A stretch of 64,000 nt of DNA from Nonomuraea muscovyensis (GTDB taxonomy: Bacteria; Actinomycetota; Actinomycetes; Streptosporangiales; Streptosporangiaceae). Positions within the stretch are counted from its first letter, which is position 1. Each line of letters begins with the position of its first letter. A model generated the notes under the pieces. That model was not told where the DNA came from and made no database searches. It saw only the letters and a list, made by a program, of their open reading frames with translations. The DNA lies in assembly GCF_014207745.1 (NCBI RefSeq), contig NZ_JACHJB010000002.1:868001-932000 (forward strand), given 5' to 3'. Below are positions 7,807-16,380 of the stretch, one piece after another. The translations under genes and the position numbers were made by a program.

Positions 7807-8571
7807 TCACAGGACCTGCCCGAGGAAGGCCCGGGTGCGCTCGTGACGCGGCTGGGACAGCACCTCGCGGGGCGGGCCCTCCTCCACGATCACGCCGTCG
7901 TCGATGAACACCAGGTGGTCGCCCGCCTCTCTGGCGAAGCCCATCTCGTGGGTGACCACGATCATCGTCATCCCGCTGGCCGCCAGGTCGCGCATGACCT
8001 GCAGCACCTCCTGCACCAGCTCGGGGTCGAGCGCGCTGGTCGGCTCGTCGAACAGCATGAGCTTGGGGTCCATGGCCAGGCTGCGCGCGATCGCGACCCG
8101 CTGCTGCTGGCCGCCCGACAACTGCCGGGGGTAGGACCCGGCCCTGTCGGCCAGGCCCACCCTGTCGAGCAGCGCCATCGCCCGCGAGGCGGCCGCCGCC
8201 TTCGGGACGCGCTTGACCGTGCACGGGCCCTCCATGACGTTCTCCAGCGCGGTCATGTGCGGGAACAGGTGGAAGCGCTGGAAGACCATGCCGATCTCCT
8301 GGCGCTGACGGCACAGCTCCTCGGGCCGCAGCAGGTGCAGCCTGCCGCCCTTCTCGGTGAAGCCCATGAGCGCGCCGTCCACCCACACCCGGCCCGCGTC
8401 GATCGTCTCCAGCCTGTTGACGCAGCGCAGCAGCGTCGACTTGCCGGAGCCGGAGGGACCCACCACGCAGGCCACCGCGCCGGCCGGCACGTCGAGACTG
8501 ACGCCCTTCAGCACCTCATGCTGCCCGAAGCGCTTCCTGACCGACTCGATCTTCACCATGCTAGTGGCCAC
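7807..8571 (-). CDS. Polar amino acid ABC transporter, ATP-binding protein
   Basis: A 254-residue GlnQ/HisP-type ATPase: Walker A GPSGSGKST (near residue 38), Q-loop, signature LSGGQQQRV (near 150), Walker B LMLFDEPTSALDP and switch VVTHE. I chose the GTG at 8571 because AGGAGG lies 7 nt upstream, which overlaps the permease stop; an ATG at 8559 is the alternative. It would energise uptake of an amino acid or related compound through the permease and binding lipoprotein encoded just upstream. Confidence 0.95.
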   Translation of the reverse strand: MATSMVKIESVRKRFGQHEVLKGVSLDVPAGAVACVVGPSGSGKSTLLRCVNRLETIDAGRVWVDGALMGFTEKGGRLHLLRPEELCRQRQEIGMVFQRFHLFPHMTALENVMEGPCTVKRVPKAAAASRAMALLDRVGLADRAGSYPRQLSGGQQQRVAIARSLAMDPKLMLFDEPTSALDPELVQEVLQVMRDLAASGMTMIVVTHEMGFAREAGDHLVFIDDGVIVEEGPPREVLSQPRHERTRAFLGQVL

Positions 8572-9391
8572 GGCTGAACCTCCTCTCCAGGAAGCGCTGG
8601 CCGACGGTGGCCACGCTGGTGAGCAGCAGGTACCACGCGGAAGCGACCACCAGCAGCGCGATCACCTCGAAGTTGTCCAGGTAGATGCGCTGGGAGACGG
8701 TCAGCAACTCGGCGCCGGCGATGACCGAGACCATCGAGGTGGTCTTCAGCATCGAGATGAACTGGTTGCCGGTCGGAGGGATGATCACCCGCATCGCCTG
8801 GGGCAGCACGACCCTGCGCAGGATCCGCCGGTGCGTCATGCCGAGCGACTCGGCCGCCTCCCGCTGGCCGGGATCGACCGAGCGGATGCCGGCGCGGACG
8901 ATCTCGGCCATGTAGGCGCCCTCGTTGATGGTCAGCCCCAGCAACGCCGCCGTGAACGGCGTGATCAGCTCGTTGGCCGGCAACTGGAGGAACATGGGCC
9001 CGCCGAACGGGATGCCGATCCCGATCTCGGGGAAGACCAGGCCGATGTTGAACCAGAAGATGAGCTGCACCAGCAGCGGCGTGCCGCGGAAGAACCAGGT
9101 GTACAGGCCCGCCGCGCCGCGCAGCACGGGGCTGTCCGACAGCTGCATGACGGCGGCGACCACGCCCAGGCCGACGCCGATGACCATGGACAGCGCGGTG
9201 AGCGCGATCGTGATCCACAGGCCGCCGAGGATGCGGCCGTCCAGCAGGAACGCGGCTATCACGTCCCAGTGCAGGTTGGGGTTGACGATGACGGTGTAGA
9301 CCAGCCACGCCATGGCCAGCGCCGCGAGCGCCGCCGCGACGAGCCGTCCTGGTCTGGGCGGCTTCACCGCCTCGATCGGGAGCTCCGTCAT
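8561..9391 (-). CDS. Polar amino acid ABC transporter, permease
   Basis: A 276-residue HisM/GlnP-type permease with about five membrane spans and the EAA loop EAAESLGMTHRRILRRVVLPQA near residue 185, which contacts the ATPase. One permease gene implies a homodimer. It overlaps the binding-protein gene by 4 bp (ATGA) upstream and the ATPase gene by 11 bp downstream, so all three are one operon. Confidence 0.94.
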   Translation of the reverse strand: MTELPIEAVKPPRPGRLVAAALAALAMAWLVYTVIVNPNLHWDVIAAFLLDGRILGGLWITIALTALSMVIGVGLGVVAAVMQLSDSPVLRGAAGLYTWFFRGTPLLVQLIFWFNIGLVFPEIGIGIPFGGPMFLQLPANELITPFTAALLGLTINEGAYMAEIVRAGIRSVDPGQREAAESLGMTHRRILRRVVLPQAMRVIIPPTGNQFISMLKTTSMVSVIAGAELLTVSQRIYLDNFEVIALLVVASAWYLLLTSVATVGQRFLERRFSRGH

Positions 9392-10254
9392 GCGCCGGTG
9401 TTGATCGTGACCTTGGCCACGGCGTTCGCCGTCGTGCCGTACTTCTCCAGGATCTTGCCGTACTCGCCGTTGTCGATCAGCTCCTGCAGTGCCTTGGCGA
9501 CGGCGTCGCGCAGGCCGGTCTGTTTCTTGTCGATCGCGATGCCCCACGGTCCGGCGTCGTACTGCTCGGGCAGGACGTCGTACTTGCCGGTCTCCTTGGC
9601 GTACATGGCGGCCACGGGCGAGTCGACGATCGTGGCGACGGTGCGGCCGGAGTCGATGGTGAGCAGGCCGGTCGGCGCGTCCTCGCTCTGCATGATCTCC
9701 ATCTTCTGCGCGCACCTGTCGTCCTGGCGCTTGCCGATCTCCAGGTTGGAACTGCCCTTGGCCAGGACGACCTTCTTGCCGCACAGGTCGGCGAGGGTCT
9801 TGATGCCCTCGGGGTTGCCCTTCTTGACCATGATCGAGCCGCCGGCGTTGAAGTAGTCGACGAAGTCGACGGCCTTGCGGCGCTGCTCCAGGTCGCTGAG
9901 CGCGGCCATGGCGATGTCCCACCTGCCGCCCTGCAGCCCCGGGATGAGGCCGTCGAAGGAGGCGTTGATGATGCGGGTCCGCAGCCCGAGCCGCGCCCCG
10001 ATGGCGGTGGCCAGGTCGGCGTCGACGCCGGTCATCTCCTGGGTGCCCGGCTTGTACATCTCCATCGGCGGGTAGCCCTCCGAGGTCGCCATCCGCAGCT
10101 CACCCGACTTCCGTACGGTTTCGGGGACGAGGTCCTTGGCGCTCTTGCCGGTCGAGGAGGGCGGCGTGGGCGCCGCCGTACCCGAGGTGGACCTCCCACA
10201 TCCCGCGCCCAGTGCGCAGATCGCCGCCAGGGCGATGACCAGGTGTTTTCGCAT
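9388..10254 (-). CDS. Amino acid ABC transporter, substrate-binding lipoprotein
   Basis: A 288-residue type 3 periplasmic-binding protein (SBP_bac_3). The N-terminus is a lipoprotein signal with Cys19 in LGAGC. It shows the family features ELRMATSEGYPPMEMY, MTGVDADLATAIGARLG and FDGLIPGLQGGRWDIAMAALSDLEQR. Ligands of this family are polar or charged amino acids and opines. It is first in the operon; the ~120 bp divergent gap to the decarboxylase-like gene at 10377 should carry both promoters. Confidence 0.94.
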   Translation of the reverse strand: MRKHLVIALAAICALGAGCGRSTSGTAAPTPPSSTGKSAKDLVPETVRKSGELRMATSEGYPPMEMYKPGTQEMTGVDADLATAIGARLGLRTRIINASFDGLIPGLQGGRWDIAMAALSDLEQRRKAVDFVDYFNAGGSIMVKKGNPEGIKTLADLCGKKVVLAKGSSNLEIGKRQDDRCAQKMEIMQSEDAPTGLLTIDSGRTVATIVDSPVAAMYAKETGKYDVLPEQYDAGPWGIAIDKKQTGLRDAVAKALQELIDNGEYGKILEKYGTTANAVAKVTINTGA

Positions 10255-10376
10255 GGCACCTCATGGTGGCCAGGCGATCAGGCGCCACCAAGCCTCGTGA
10301 AGGCATGCGACCCTCACCAACGAATTCATCGACGCTCGGCTCAGTGAGGCGTCGAGGTTGCTTACGCTCGCGCCTC

Positions 10377-11612
10377 ATGAGCTTGGACATCTGGCCCCAG
10401 ACCGCCACATGGCACGGCGGGGAGCTGCATCTCGGCGGTATCGGCGCGGTCGAACTGGCCCGGGTGTACGGCACGCCCGCCTACGTGCTGGACGAGGCCG
10501 ACTTCACCGCCCGCGCGCGGGCGTGGCTGGACGCGCTTCCCGACGGCGACGTCCACTACGGCGGCAAGGCCTTCCTCTGCCCCGAGGTGGTGCGCTGGCT
10601 CGACCGGCTCGGCCTGTCCCTCGACGTCTGCACGGGCGGCGAACTCGCCGTGGCCATGGCCGGCGGGATGCCGCCCGAGCGGGTCGTCTTCCACGGCAAC
10701 AACAAGTCGCCCGCCGAGCTGCGCCGCGCCGTGGCGTGGGGCATCGGCTGCGTGGTCGTCGACTCCTTCACCGAGATCTCCAGGCTCGCCGCGATCGCCG
10801 CCTCTCTGGGGGTCCGGCAGCGGGTGATGATCAGGGTGACACCGGGCGTCGACCCGCACACCCACGCCTTCATCGCCACCGGCGGCGAGGACTCCAAGTT
10901 CGGCTTCTCGCTCAGCGCCGGCGCCGCCGCGCTCGCGGTGGAGCGGGTGACCGCCGAGCCCTCGCTGGAGCTGTACGGCCTGCACTCCCACATCGGCTCG
11001 CAGATCTTCGAGCTGGACGCCTTCGGCACCGCCGCCGCCAGGACGGCCGAGTTCGCCGCGGCCGTCGGCGTCACCAGGCTCGACCTGGGCGGCGGCCTCG
11101 GCATCGGCTACACGCCGGACGACCCCACCCCGCCGACCCCGGCCGAGCTGCTCGCGGTGCTCAGGAAGGAGACGGCGGGCCTGCGCCTGGCCGTCGAGCC
11201 GGGCAGGTCCATCGCGGGACCGTCCACGGTGGCGCTCTACGAGATCGGCACGATCAAGGGCCGGTTCGTGAGCGTGAACGGCGGCATGAGCGACAACCCC
11301 CGCCCCGGCATGTACGGCGCCGCTTACACCGCCTCGCTGGCCAACCGCGCCTCCGACGCCCCGCCCAGCCCGTTCACCGTGGTCGGCAAGCACTGCGAGA
11401 GCGGCGACGTGCTGGTCAGGGACCTCCCACTGCCCGGTGACGTCCGGCCTGGCGACCTGCTCGCCGTACCGGTGTCGGGTGCCTACCAGCGTTCCATGGC
11501 CAGCAACTACAACCACGTGCCCCGGCCCCCGGTCGTGGCGGTGCGGGACGGCGCGGCCCGGGCGATCGTCCGCCGCGAGAGCGAGGAGGACCTGCTGCGG
11601 CTCTACCTGTAA
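10377..11612 (+). CDS. Diaminopimelate decarboxylase-like PLP enzyme
   Basis: A 411-residue fold-type III decarboxylase. Lys64 in VHYGGKAFL should bind PLP, and CESGD near residue 340 is the conserved active-site cysteine segment of LysA proteins. It would convert meso-diaminopimelate to lysine or act on a related diamino acid. The gene diverges from an amino acid transport and deacylase operon and is not near other lysine genes, so it may be a dedicated catabolic paralogue and not the housekeeping enzyme. I chose the ATG at 10377; earlier in-frame starts would add a basic, family-foreign extension. Confidence 0.88.
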   Translation: MSLDIWPQTATWHGGELHLGGIGAVELARVYGTPAYVLDEADFTARARAWLDALPDGDVHYGGKAFLCPEVVRWLDRLGLSLDVCTGGELAVAMAGGMPPERVVFHGNNKSPAELRRAVAWGIGCVVVDSFTEISRLAAIAASLGVRQRVMIRVTPGVDPHTHAFIATGGEDSKFGFSLSAGAAALAVERVTAEPSLELYGLHSHIGSQIFELDAFGTAAARTAEFAAAVGVTRLDLGGGLGIGYTPDDPTPPTPAELLAVLRKETAGLRLAVEPGRSIAGPSTVALYEIGTIKGRFVSVNGGMSDNPRPGMYGAAYTASLANRASDAPPSPFTVVGKHCESGDVLVRDLPLPGDVRPGDLLAVPVSGAYQRSMASNYNHVPRPPVVAVRDGAARAIVRRESEEDLLRLYL

Positions 11613-11644
11613 GGGGGTGCCGGTGCGCCGTGTCCGCCCGGCTC

Positions 11645-12145
11645 TCACGGGTGCGACGACTGCTCGCCGGCTCCGCCTGCGGGCCGGGCCTCGCGCGGAC
11701 CGGACCCGCGACCCTGCCTGCGGCAGCTGCTGAGCATCTGGCTTCCGACGTCGACATAGCCGGCGAAAAGGGCGATCACGTCGTGCAGCCGGTCCTGGGC
11801 AGGGCCGGGGTTCACCAGGTCTTCGCCGTCGCGCAGGGCGGCGATCAGGATTCTGGCCCGCGCATGGCTGGCCTCCAGCAGCGACTCGATCCCCGCGGTG
11901 GCTTCGATGAGGAGCCTGCGGCTGCCGGGCTGCGGGATCACCCGGGCCAGCCCCCAGGAGTCCAGCTGCCGTACGGCCGTGCTCACCGCTCCCTTGCTCA
12001 GCTCGAGTTCGGCCGCGATCGCATCGAGAGAGACCGGCTCTTCGCGGATCAGGAGCAGCCCGTAGACGCGGCCGGTGGCGTGTGGCAGGTTCCATGAGGC
12101 CAGCAGGTCGCCCACCGACGTGATGAAGGCGCCCCGCCTGGTCAC
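11645..12145 (-). CDS. GbsR/MarR-type transcriptional regulator
   Basis: A 166-residue winged-helix protein: GRVYGLLLIREEPVSLDAIAAELELSKGAVSTAVRQLDSWGLARVI is the DNA-binding domain of the GbsR/MarR-like group, which responds to choline-type or other small ligands in some members. The start is a GTG that overlaps the hydrolase stop (GTGA), so the two are translationally coupled. It probably autoregulates the pair. The Gly/Arg/Pro-rich last ~25 residues look unstructured. Confidence 0.83.
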   Translation of the reverse strand: MTRRGAFITSVGDLLASWNLPHATGRVYGLLLIREEPVSLDAIAAELELSKGAVSTAVRQLDSWGLARVIPQPGSRRLLIEATAGIESLLEASHARARILIAALRDGEDLVNPGPAQDRLHDVIALFAGYVDVGSQMLSSCRRQGRGSGPREARPAGGAGEQSSHP

Positions 12146-12966
12146 GCACACCGCCGTGCCCGCTTCGGGGCCGAGACCGTGCGCAGGAACTCCTCGATCG
12201 CCTCGTTCACCGCCTGGGGGTCGTCCTGGTTGGCGATGTGTCCGGCACCGGGGATGACGACCTCCTCGACGCCTTCGGCCTTGGCCCATGCGGGCATGGC
12301 GGTGGCGATGTTGCCGGTACGGTCCTGCTCGCCTCGGATCAGGCACAGCGGCACCGGCGTGCGATAGCCGGGATCCGGCGTGAGGAACTCGACCGTTGCC
12401 CGCCACACCTGGACGAACTCCTTCTTCGACAGCCGGGAGAAGGCCCGCCGGGCATCGGCCCGCGCGGCCTCGCTCACCGCGGAGGCCTCGGCCATCAGAC
12501 GCGGAAGGTCCTTGGCCGGGATCATCGACAAGCTCGGTGCGGCCGCCTTCAGCAGCAGCCGCTCCTTCCACGACAACGGCGGGGTGTTCCACGTCGCACC
12601 GATGACGATCAGCGCCCGTGCCAGGTCCGGGTGCCGTCGGACGATCGCCTGGCCGAGGTTGCCGCCGAGTGACTGCCCCACGAGCACCGGCCGGTCCAGC
12701 GCAAGGTGGTCGATCAGCGCGCGCAGGTCCGCGATCGCCCGCTCGGCGGTGAACCGGGCACCGGCCGGGCGGGACAGGCCATGGCCGCGCATGTCCCACG
12801 TCACGACCCGATACCCGCGGGCACGGAAGTACTCGCGCTGGCCGTCGAACATCACGTGATCGGCTCCGGCACCGTGCGAGAACACCAGCGGCACGCCGTC
12901 GCCGCCGCTGTCGGCGTAGCGTAGGTCGCACCCCTGGAGCGACAGCACAGACGGCAGATTCACCAT
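12142..12966 (-). CDS. Alpha/beta hydrolase
   Basis: A 274-residue alpha/beta-hydrolase with the oxyanion HG motif (FSHGAGADH), nucleophile elbow GQSLGG (Ser near residue 97), and a C-terminal His in PGAGHIANQDDP. The lid region and length suit small-ester or epoxide/haloalkane-type hydrolases; the substrate cannot be read. Directly before the ATG is an AT-rich stretch, TTCGCTATATTTAGTAC, that could hold the -10 box or a regulator site. It is first of a two-gene operon with the GbsR-like regulator. Confidence 0.87.
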   Translation of the reverse strand: MVNLPSVLSLQGCDLRYADSGGDGVPLVFSHGAGADHVMFDGQREYFRARGYRVVTWDMRGHGLSRPAGARFTAERAIADLRALIDHLALDRPVLVGQSLGGNLGQAIVRRHPDLARALIVIGATWNTPPLSWKERLLLKAAAPSLSMIPAKDLPRLMAEASAVSEAARADARRAFSRLSKKEFVQVWRATVEFLTPDPGYRTPVPLCLIRGEQDRTGNIATAMPAWAKAEGVEEVVIPGAGHIANQDDPQAVNEAIEEFLRTVSAPKRARRCA

Positions 12967-12999
12967 GTACTAAATATAGCGAACACATGCGCCACGGCA

Positions 13000-13223
13000 C
13001 GACAGCGATCAACTGCTTCACAGCGAACGTGCCAATCTGCCGTGCCAGCAGCCCCGGCTGGGCCGGCAGCTCGTCCAGCCGGGGGCACAGCATCGGCCCG
13101 AGCCGGTGCATGATCTGCCGCGATCGTCCGACCACGCCAGGCGTACCTGGCAAACAGGGCCGGCTCGACCTCCACCAGCGTCCTAGCGTCGATCAGCTCG
13201 TCCGGCTCCCACTCCGTCCGCAC
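13000..13223 (-). pseudogene. Tn3-type transposase, N-terminal remnant (DUF4158)
   Basis: The minus strand reads EWEPDELIDARTLVE and then, after an apparent internal deletion, VEPALFARYAWRGRTIA. Both are parts of the N-terminal DUF4158 region of actinobacterial Tn3-family transposases. The remainder is frameshifted and lost. Confidence 0.6.
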
Positions 13224-13252
13224 CCGATCCCCGACGAACGGAGATCTCGGTC

Positions 13253-13270
13253 AAGGGACAGACGTCCCTT
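13253..13270. repeat. Perfect inverted repeat between transposase remnants
   Basis: AAGGGAC-AGAC-GTCCCTT, 7-bp arms with a 4-bp spacer, between two oppositely oriented Tn3 fragments. It may be a recombination relic or a small hairpin. Confidence 0.4.
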
Positions 13271-13335
13271 ACCGGCAGGTACGCGCGGCCACGCAGTCAT
13301 CGCCGTCCCCGGCACGCCGCAGGCCAGGGCGCAGC

Positions 13336-13782
13336 CTTGGTGATCACCGCTGGATCTCCCTGTCGGAGCCGGTGGCGATGATCCGCAGGGCGCACAGCGA
13401 GCTCGGCCGGGCGATCCGCACCATTACGCTGCTGCGCTATCTGTCCGAGCCGCAGTCGCGAGAGCAGATCACCCAGGTCACCAACCGGAACGAGGCCTTC
13501 CACGGTTTCGCCGATTGGCTGATGTTCGGCGGCAGGCTCATCGGCCAGAGCGACCCCGACCACCAGGAGAAGGTCATCAAGTTCAACGAGTTGCTCGCCA
13601 ACTGCGTCATGTACTCAACAGCCCTGGACATCACCGGCTCCGCCAACGAGATCGCCGCCGAGGGCCAGCCTGTCGACCTGGACGACCTGGCGACCGTTTC
13701 CCCCTACATCACCCACACCGTCCGCCGATTCGGGAACTGGACCCTCAACCTCACCCCGCCGGACGACACCCCCAACACCCGG
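13336..13782 (+). pseudogene. Tn3-type transposase, C-terminal remnant
   Basis: The frame reads EPVAMIRRAHSELGRAIRTI, RYLSEPQSREQITQVTNRNEAF, FGGRLIGQSDPDHQEK and LLANCVMY, then LDDLATVSPYITHTVRRFGNW. This is the C-terminal end of a DDE_Tnp_Tn3 domain, about 145 of the usual ~980 residues. The frame stays open to 13920 but that part is antisense to the FtsX remnant. It faces away from the N-terminal fragment at 13000-13223, so they are not halves of one collinear gene. Confidence 0.78.
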
Positions 13783-13859
13783 TTGGATCTGGAGCCACGA
13801 GTGTTGTTCGCCGCGCCCTGGACTGATCCCCCTCATGAGATGCCGAAAGCGACCGGTGG

Positions 13860-14420
13860 GGACGAGGACTCCCAGCGGGAGGCTCCACGGCGAGCAGGCC
13901 GAGCAGCCAGGCACCGATGAGCAGCAGGATCTTGGAGTCTTCGGCCAGGTCGGTGGCGTCGGCGAGGATGCTCTGCCAGGTCTGCACCGGCATGGCCCCG
14001 CCATGATCGCCGCCGGTCCGGTCGACGAATGCCTGCGCTTCGTCCGGGTCGGCCAGCTTCAGGTTCATCACATAGGACAGGGGGCCTCGGTCCGAGGCGA
14101 GGCTCCGCACATCCGCCTGGGTGAGCCAGACCAGCCCGGGATCGTGCAGCAACCCCGCCGGCAGGTCCCGGCCGTCGGGGATGGCGCCGTTGATGCAGCC
14201 GGCGGAGACGATGCAGGACGCCCCGGGATAGGGCGGCATGGCGGCGGTGACCGCGACGCCGACGACCTTGAACGACCTACCGCCCAGGCCCACCGAGTCA
14301 CCGACTCCCACATCAAGCGAGTCGGCGAAGGCGGCCTCGAGCACCACGCCGCCGTCGCTGACCCAACTGCCCTGCGTCACCATGGGCTGATCCACCGCCG
14401 CGAGATCGTCGTAGTTTTCG
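13860..14420 (-). pseudogene. FtsX-like ABC permease fragment
   Basis: Internal piece of a large FtsX/MacB-type permease: an extracytoplasmic stretch (VSDGGVVLEAAFADSLDVGVG, GLVWLTQADVRSLASDRG) ends in the start of a membrane segment (KILLLIGAWLLGLLAV). The N-terminal membrane anchor and the rest of the permease are missing, cut at both ends near mobile-element remnants. Confidence 0.68.
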
Positions 14421-14488
14421 CGAGATCGGAGGATGCATCCCCTACAGGAGGAACAGCGAAGTGATACATGTGACACAGAATGTGCATC

Positions 14489-15145
14489 ATGACGACCTCT
14501 CGCGGGCCCCGCACTTCGACCGAGATTCGCGCTTACCTCAAAGACCGGCTCAACCAGGCGCTTCGCCGACCCGGCTCGTTCGGCGGCGAGATCGCCCTGC
14601 GCCTCCTGCTCGATCACCTGGCCTACGCGGAACACCAGGAAAAGGAATGGGGGCAGGCATTGCGGACCCTGCAATCGCGAGGTGCCTTCAACTCTCTCGG
14701 CGTGACCGGAGCGCTCAACCGCGTCCTGCCTGACCTCCGCGACGACGGCGTCGCCTCGATCTATACCGAACTCGCCCGTGATCGCGGGTGGCTACAGGCC
14801 GACAGGACCCTGACACTCGAAGAACATGGGTCCCTGCGCAGGGAGCTTATCGCTTGGGCTGCTCACGACCGCACACTCACCGAAGTGCGTGAGGAGTTCG
14901 GCCCGCCTTCCGTTCTTCTCGGCGGCACCAACCCCTTCTACGGCAAGACGCTCGCCTACCTGACCGCACGGGCGACGGAACCGATCATCTTCTTCCATCT
15001 CTGGAACGGGACCTCGCGGCCAACCGAAACGACCTGGCACCCCGTCTACGACGAACCCGTCCTCTTGGCCGTCCGCTCCGGGAGCGGAGCGTTCAAAGAC
15101 ACCTTCACGTTCACACCGGAAGGAAGCAGACGCCGTCCGGCCTGA
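14489..15145 (+). CDS. Hypothetical protein
   Basis: A 218-residue protein I do not recognise. No signal peptide, membrane span or known motif is visible; the composition is that of a soluble protein with a helical N-terminal half (TSTEIRAYLKDRLNQALRRPGSFGGEIALRLLLDHLAY). An ATG three codons earlier (14480) is also possible. AGGAGG at 14446-14451 is too distant for either start, so a weak site is used or the true start is uncertain. It lies between pseudogenes and may have been carried in by them. Confidence 0.6.
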   Translation: MTTSRGPRTSTEIRAYLKDRLNQALRRPGSFGGEIALRLLLDHLAYAEHQEKEWGQALRTLQSRGAFNSLGVTGALNRVLPDLRDDGVASIYTELARDRGWLQADRTLTLEEHGSLRRELIAWAAHDRTLTEVREEFGPPSVLLGGTNPFYGKTLAYLTARATEPIIFFHLWNGTSRPTETTWHPVYDEPVLLAVRSGSGAFKDTFTFTPEGSRRRPA

Positions 15146-15186
15146 CGTCCAGTGGCCCTCGCCCATCTGTCAGCCACTACGCCATG

Positions 15187-15697
15187 TGACTTTTACAGCT
15201 CCAGAGCGCGTGAACACGCGACACTTGATTACGCGAGGTCGCCAGTTCCGCGCCCCCTTGCTGGTGACTCGGGCGCGGCGGAACTCCAGGCCGAGGCCCT
15301 CGACGTTGAGGGTGAGGATTTCCTCGGCACGGGCGGCGGTGTCGTACCGGAGCCTCCACAGGACTCGTTCGCGCAGCGCCGGGCGGGGTTGGTGGCCAGC
15401 AGTTCCTGGCGTTGGGCCCAGGTGGTGAAGGAGACCAGGGGCGGACAGGTGCCGGTTCCAGGTGGCGGCGGCCGCGGCCTTCCAGCGGTCCATCACCGCG
15501 GCGTACTGCTCGGGGGTCAGCGCGGCGACGGGATCGTCTGGGCCGGTGATCGCGGTGAGGGTCTCGGCGTAGCCGGCGCGGGTGGTGGCCGCGGTGCGGG
15601 ACTCCAGGAAGCGCTCGGTGGCTGCGGCGGTCGTCGAGCCGGCCGTGCCGGGGAGAGGGGTCGGGTCGGGCTGTGCGGGGGACGCCACGACGGACAT
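15187..15697 (-). pseudogene. Tyrosine recombinase (integrase), internally deleted
   Basis: It starts with a good ribosome binding site (GGAGGGG) and ATG. The N-terminal SAM-like domain is present (FLESRTAATTRAGYAETLTAI, EQYAAVMDRWKAAAAATWNRHLSA); then part is missing. The catalytic-arginine segment YDTAARAEEILTLNVEGL follows, and the sequence stops soon after, so the HxxR and Tyr regions are absent. It cannot be a functional recombinase. Confidence 0.72.
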
Positions 15698-15974
15698 GGG
15701 TCGCCCCTCCTCCACGTCGATGGGTGCGCGCAGCCACCGTGACCGGCATGGGCTTTCCACCCCGGTGGGCAAGGACCTGGCGACGAACCTGTGGTGCGTG
15801 CTGGACGCGGTCAGGTTCGGCGGCCTGGACGAGGAGGGCGAGCCGGCTATCGAAGGGATCCCTTCCGGAACAGGGGCTGGCAGGCCCCGGCGTTTAGGCT
15901 CCGGACTCCTATCCGTGACCCATCGTGCAAAGTAGCAAGATGATCACGTACCACCGCTGTGTCGACCGGTTCGT
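15698..15974. other. Intergenic, no gene seen
   Basis: About 280 bp between the integrase remnant and the sigma-factor remnant. The frames present show no recognisable family. Probably debris of the same rearrangements. Confidence 0.35.
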
Positions 15975-16371
15975 CGTGGTCACGCAGCATTCGCATGGCC
16001 CCGATCGAGGGGCGACAGGCGCTCCATAAGAGTCAGCGCTGCTCGAAAGTGTCGGCGGGGCTGAGCATCGGGTCGCCGTCGAGGAGCGATTCGGGCAGCC
16101 AGGCTCCGACGGTGCGTTCGCGGGTGGGCTTGTGCCGAGCGGAGCCGGTCGAGGCACAGGTTGGTGACGATCTTGGTCGGCCATGGTTCCGGCACCTTGA
16201 TCCGCTGCCGGTCGGCGGCGTGCCCGTGCAGGAACGCGTCCTGCACGGCGTCTTCGGCGTCGGCGGCGGAGCCCAGCAGCCGGTACGCCAGCGAGGCCAG
16301 CCGGTTCCGCCGGCCTCGAACCGGCTGGTGTCGAAGCGATCAGTGGCGGTGCCGTCCACGCGGACCACCCT
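15975..16371 (-). pseudogene. ECF41 (SigJ-type) sigma factor remnant
   Basis: Pieces of an ECF41 sigma factor in alternating frames: VQDAFLHGHAADRQRIKVPEPW and TKIVTNLCLDRLRS (region 2), then RTVGAWLPESLLDGDPM (the WLPEP linker typical of ECF41), then LTLMERLSPLDR (start of region 4). At least three frameshifts separate them, and the HTH and SnoaL-like tail are missing. It is the last element of a minus-strand series SDR, NADH dehydrogenase-like, sigma, a neighbourhood known for ECF41 genes. Confidence 0.8.
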
Positions 16372-16380
16372 ATGAGGCGG

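Noticed and set aside
8561..9922. Longer form of the ABC permease starting upstream of 9391
   Set aside because: The upstream part is an off-frame reading of the binding-protein gene; ATG 9391 overlaps the binding-protein stop as ATGA.
14461..14733. GTG 14461 frame preceded by a good AGGAGG
   Set aside because: Despite the spacing, the frame gives Arg/Pro-rich shadow sequence; the protein-like frame starts at 14480 or 14489.
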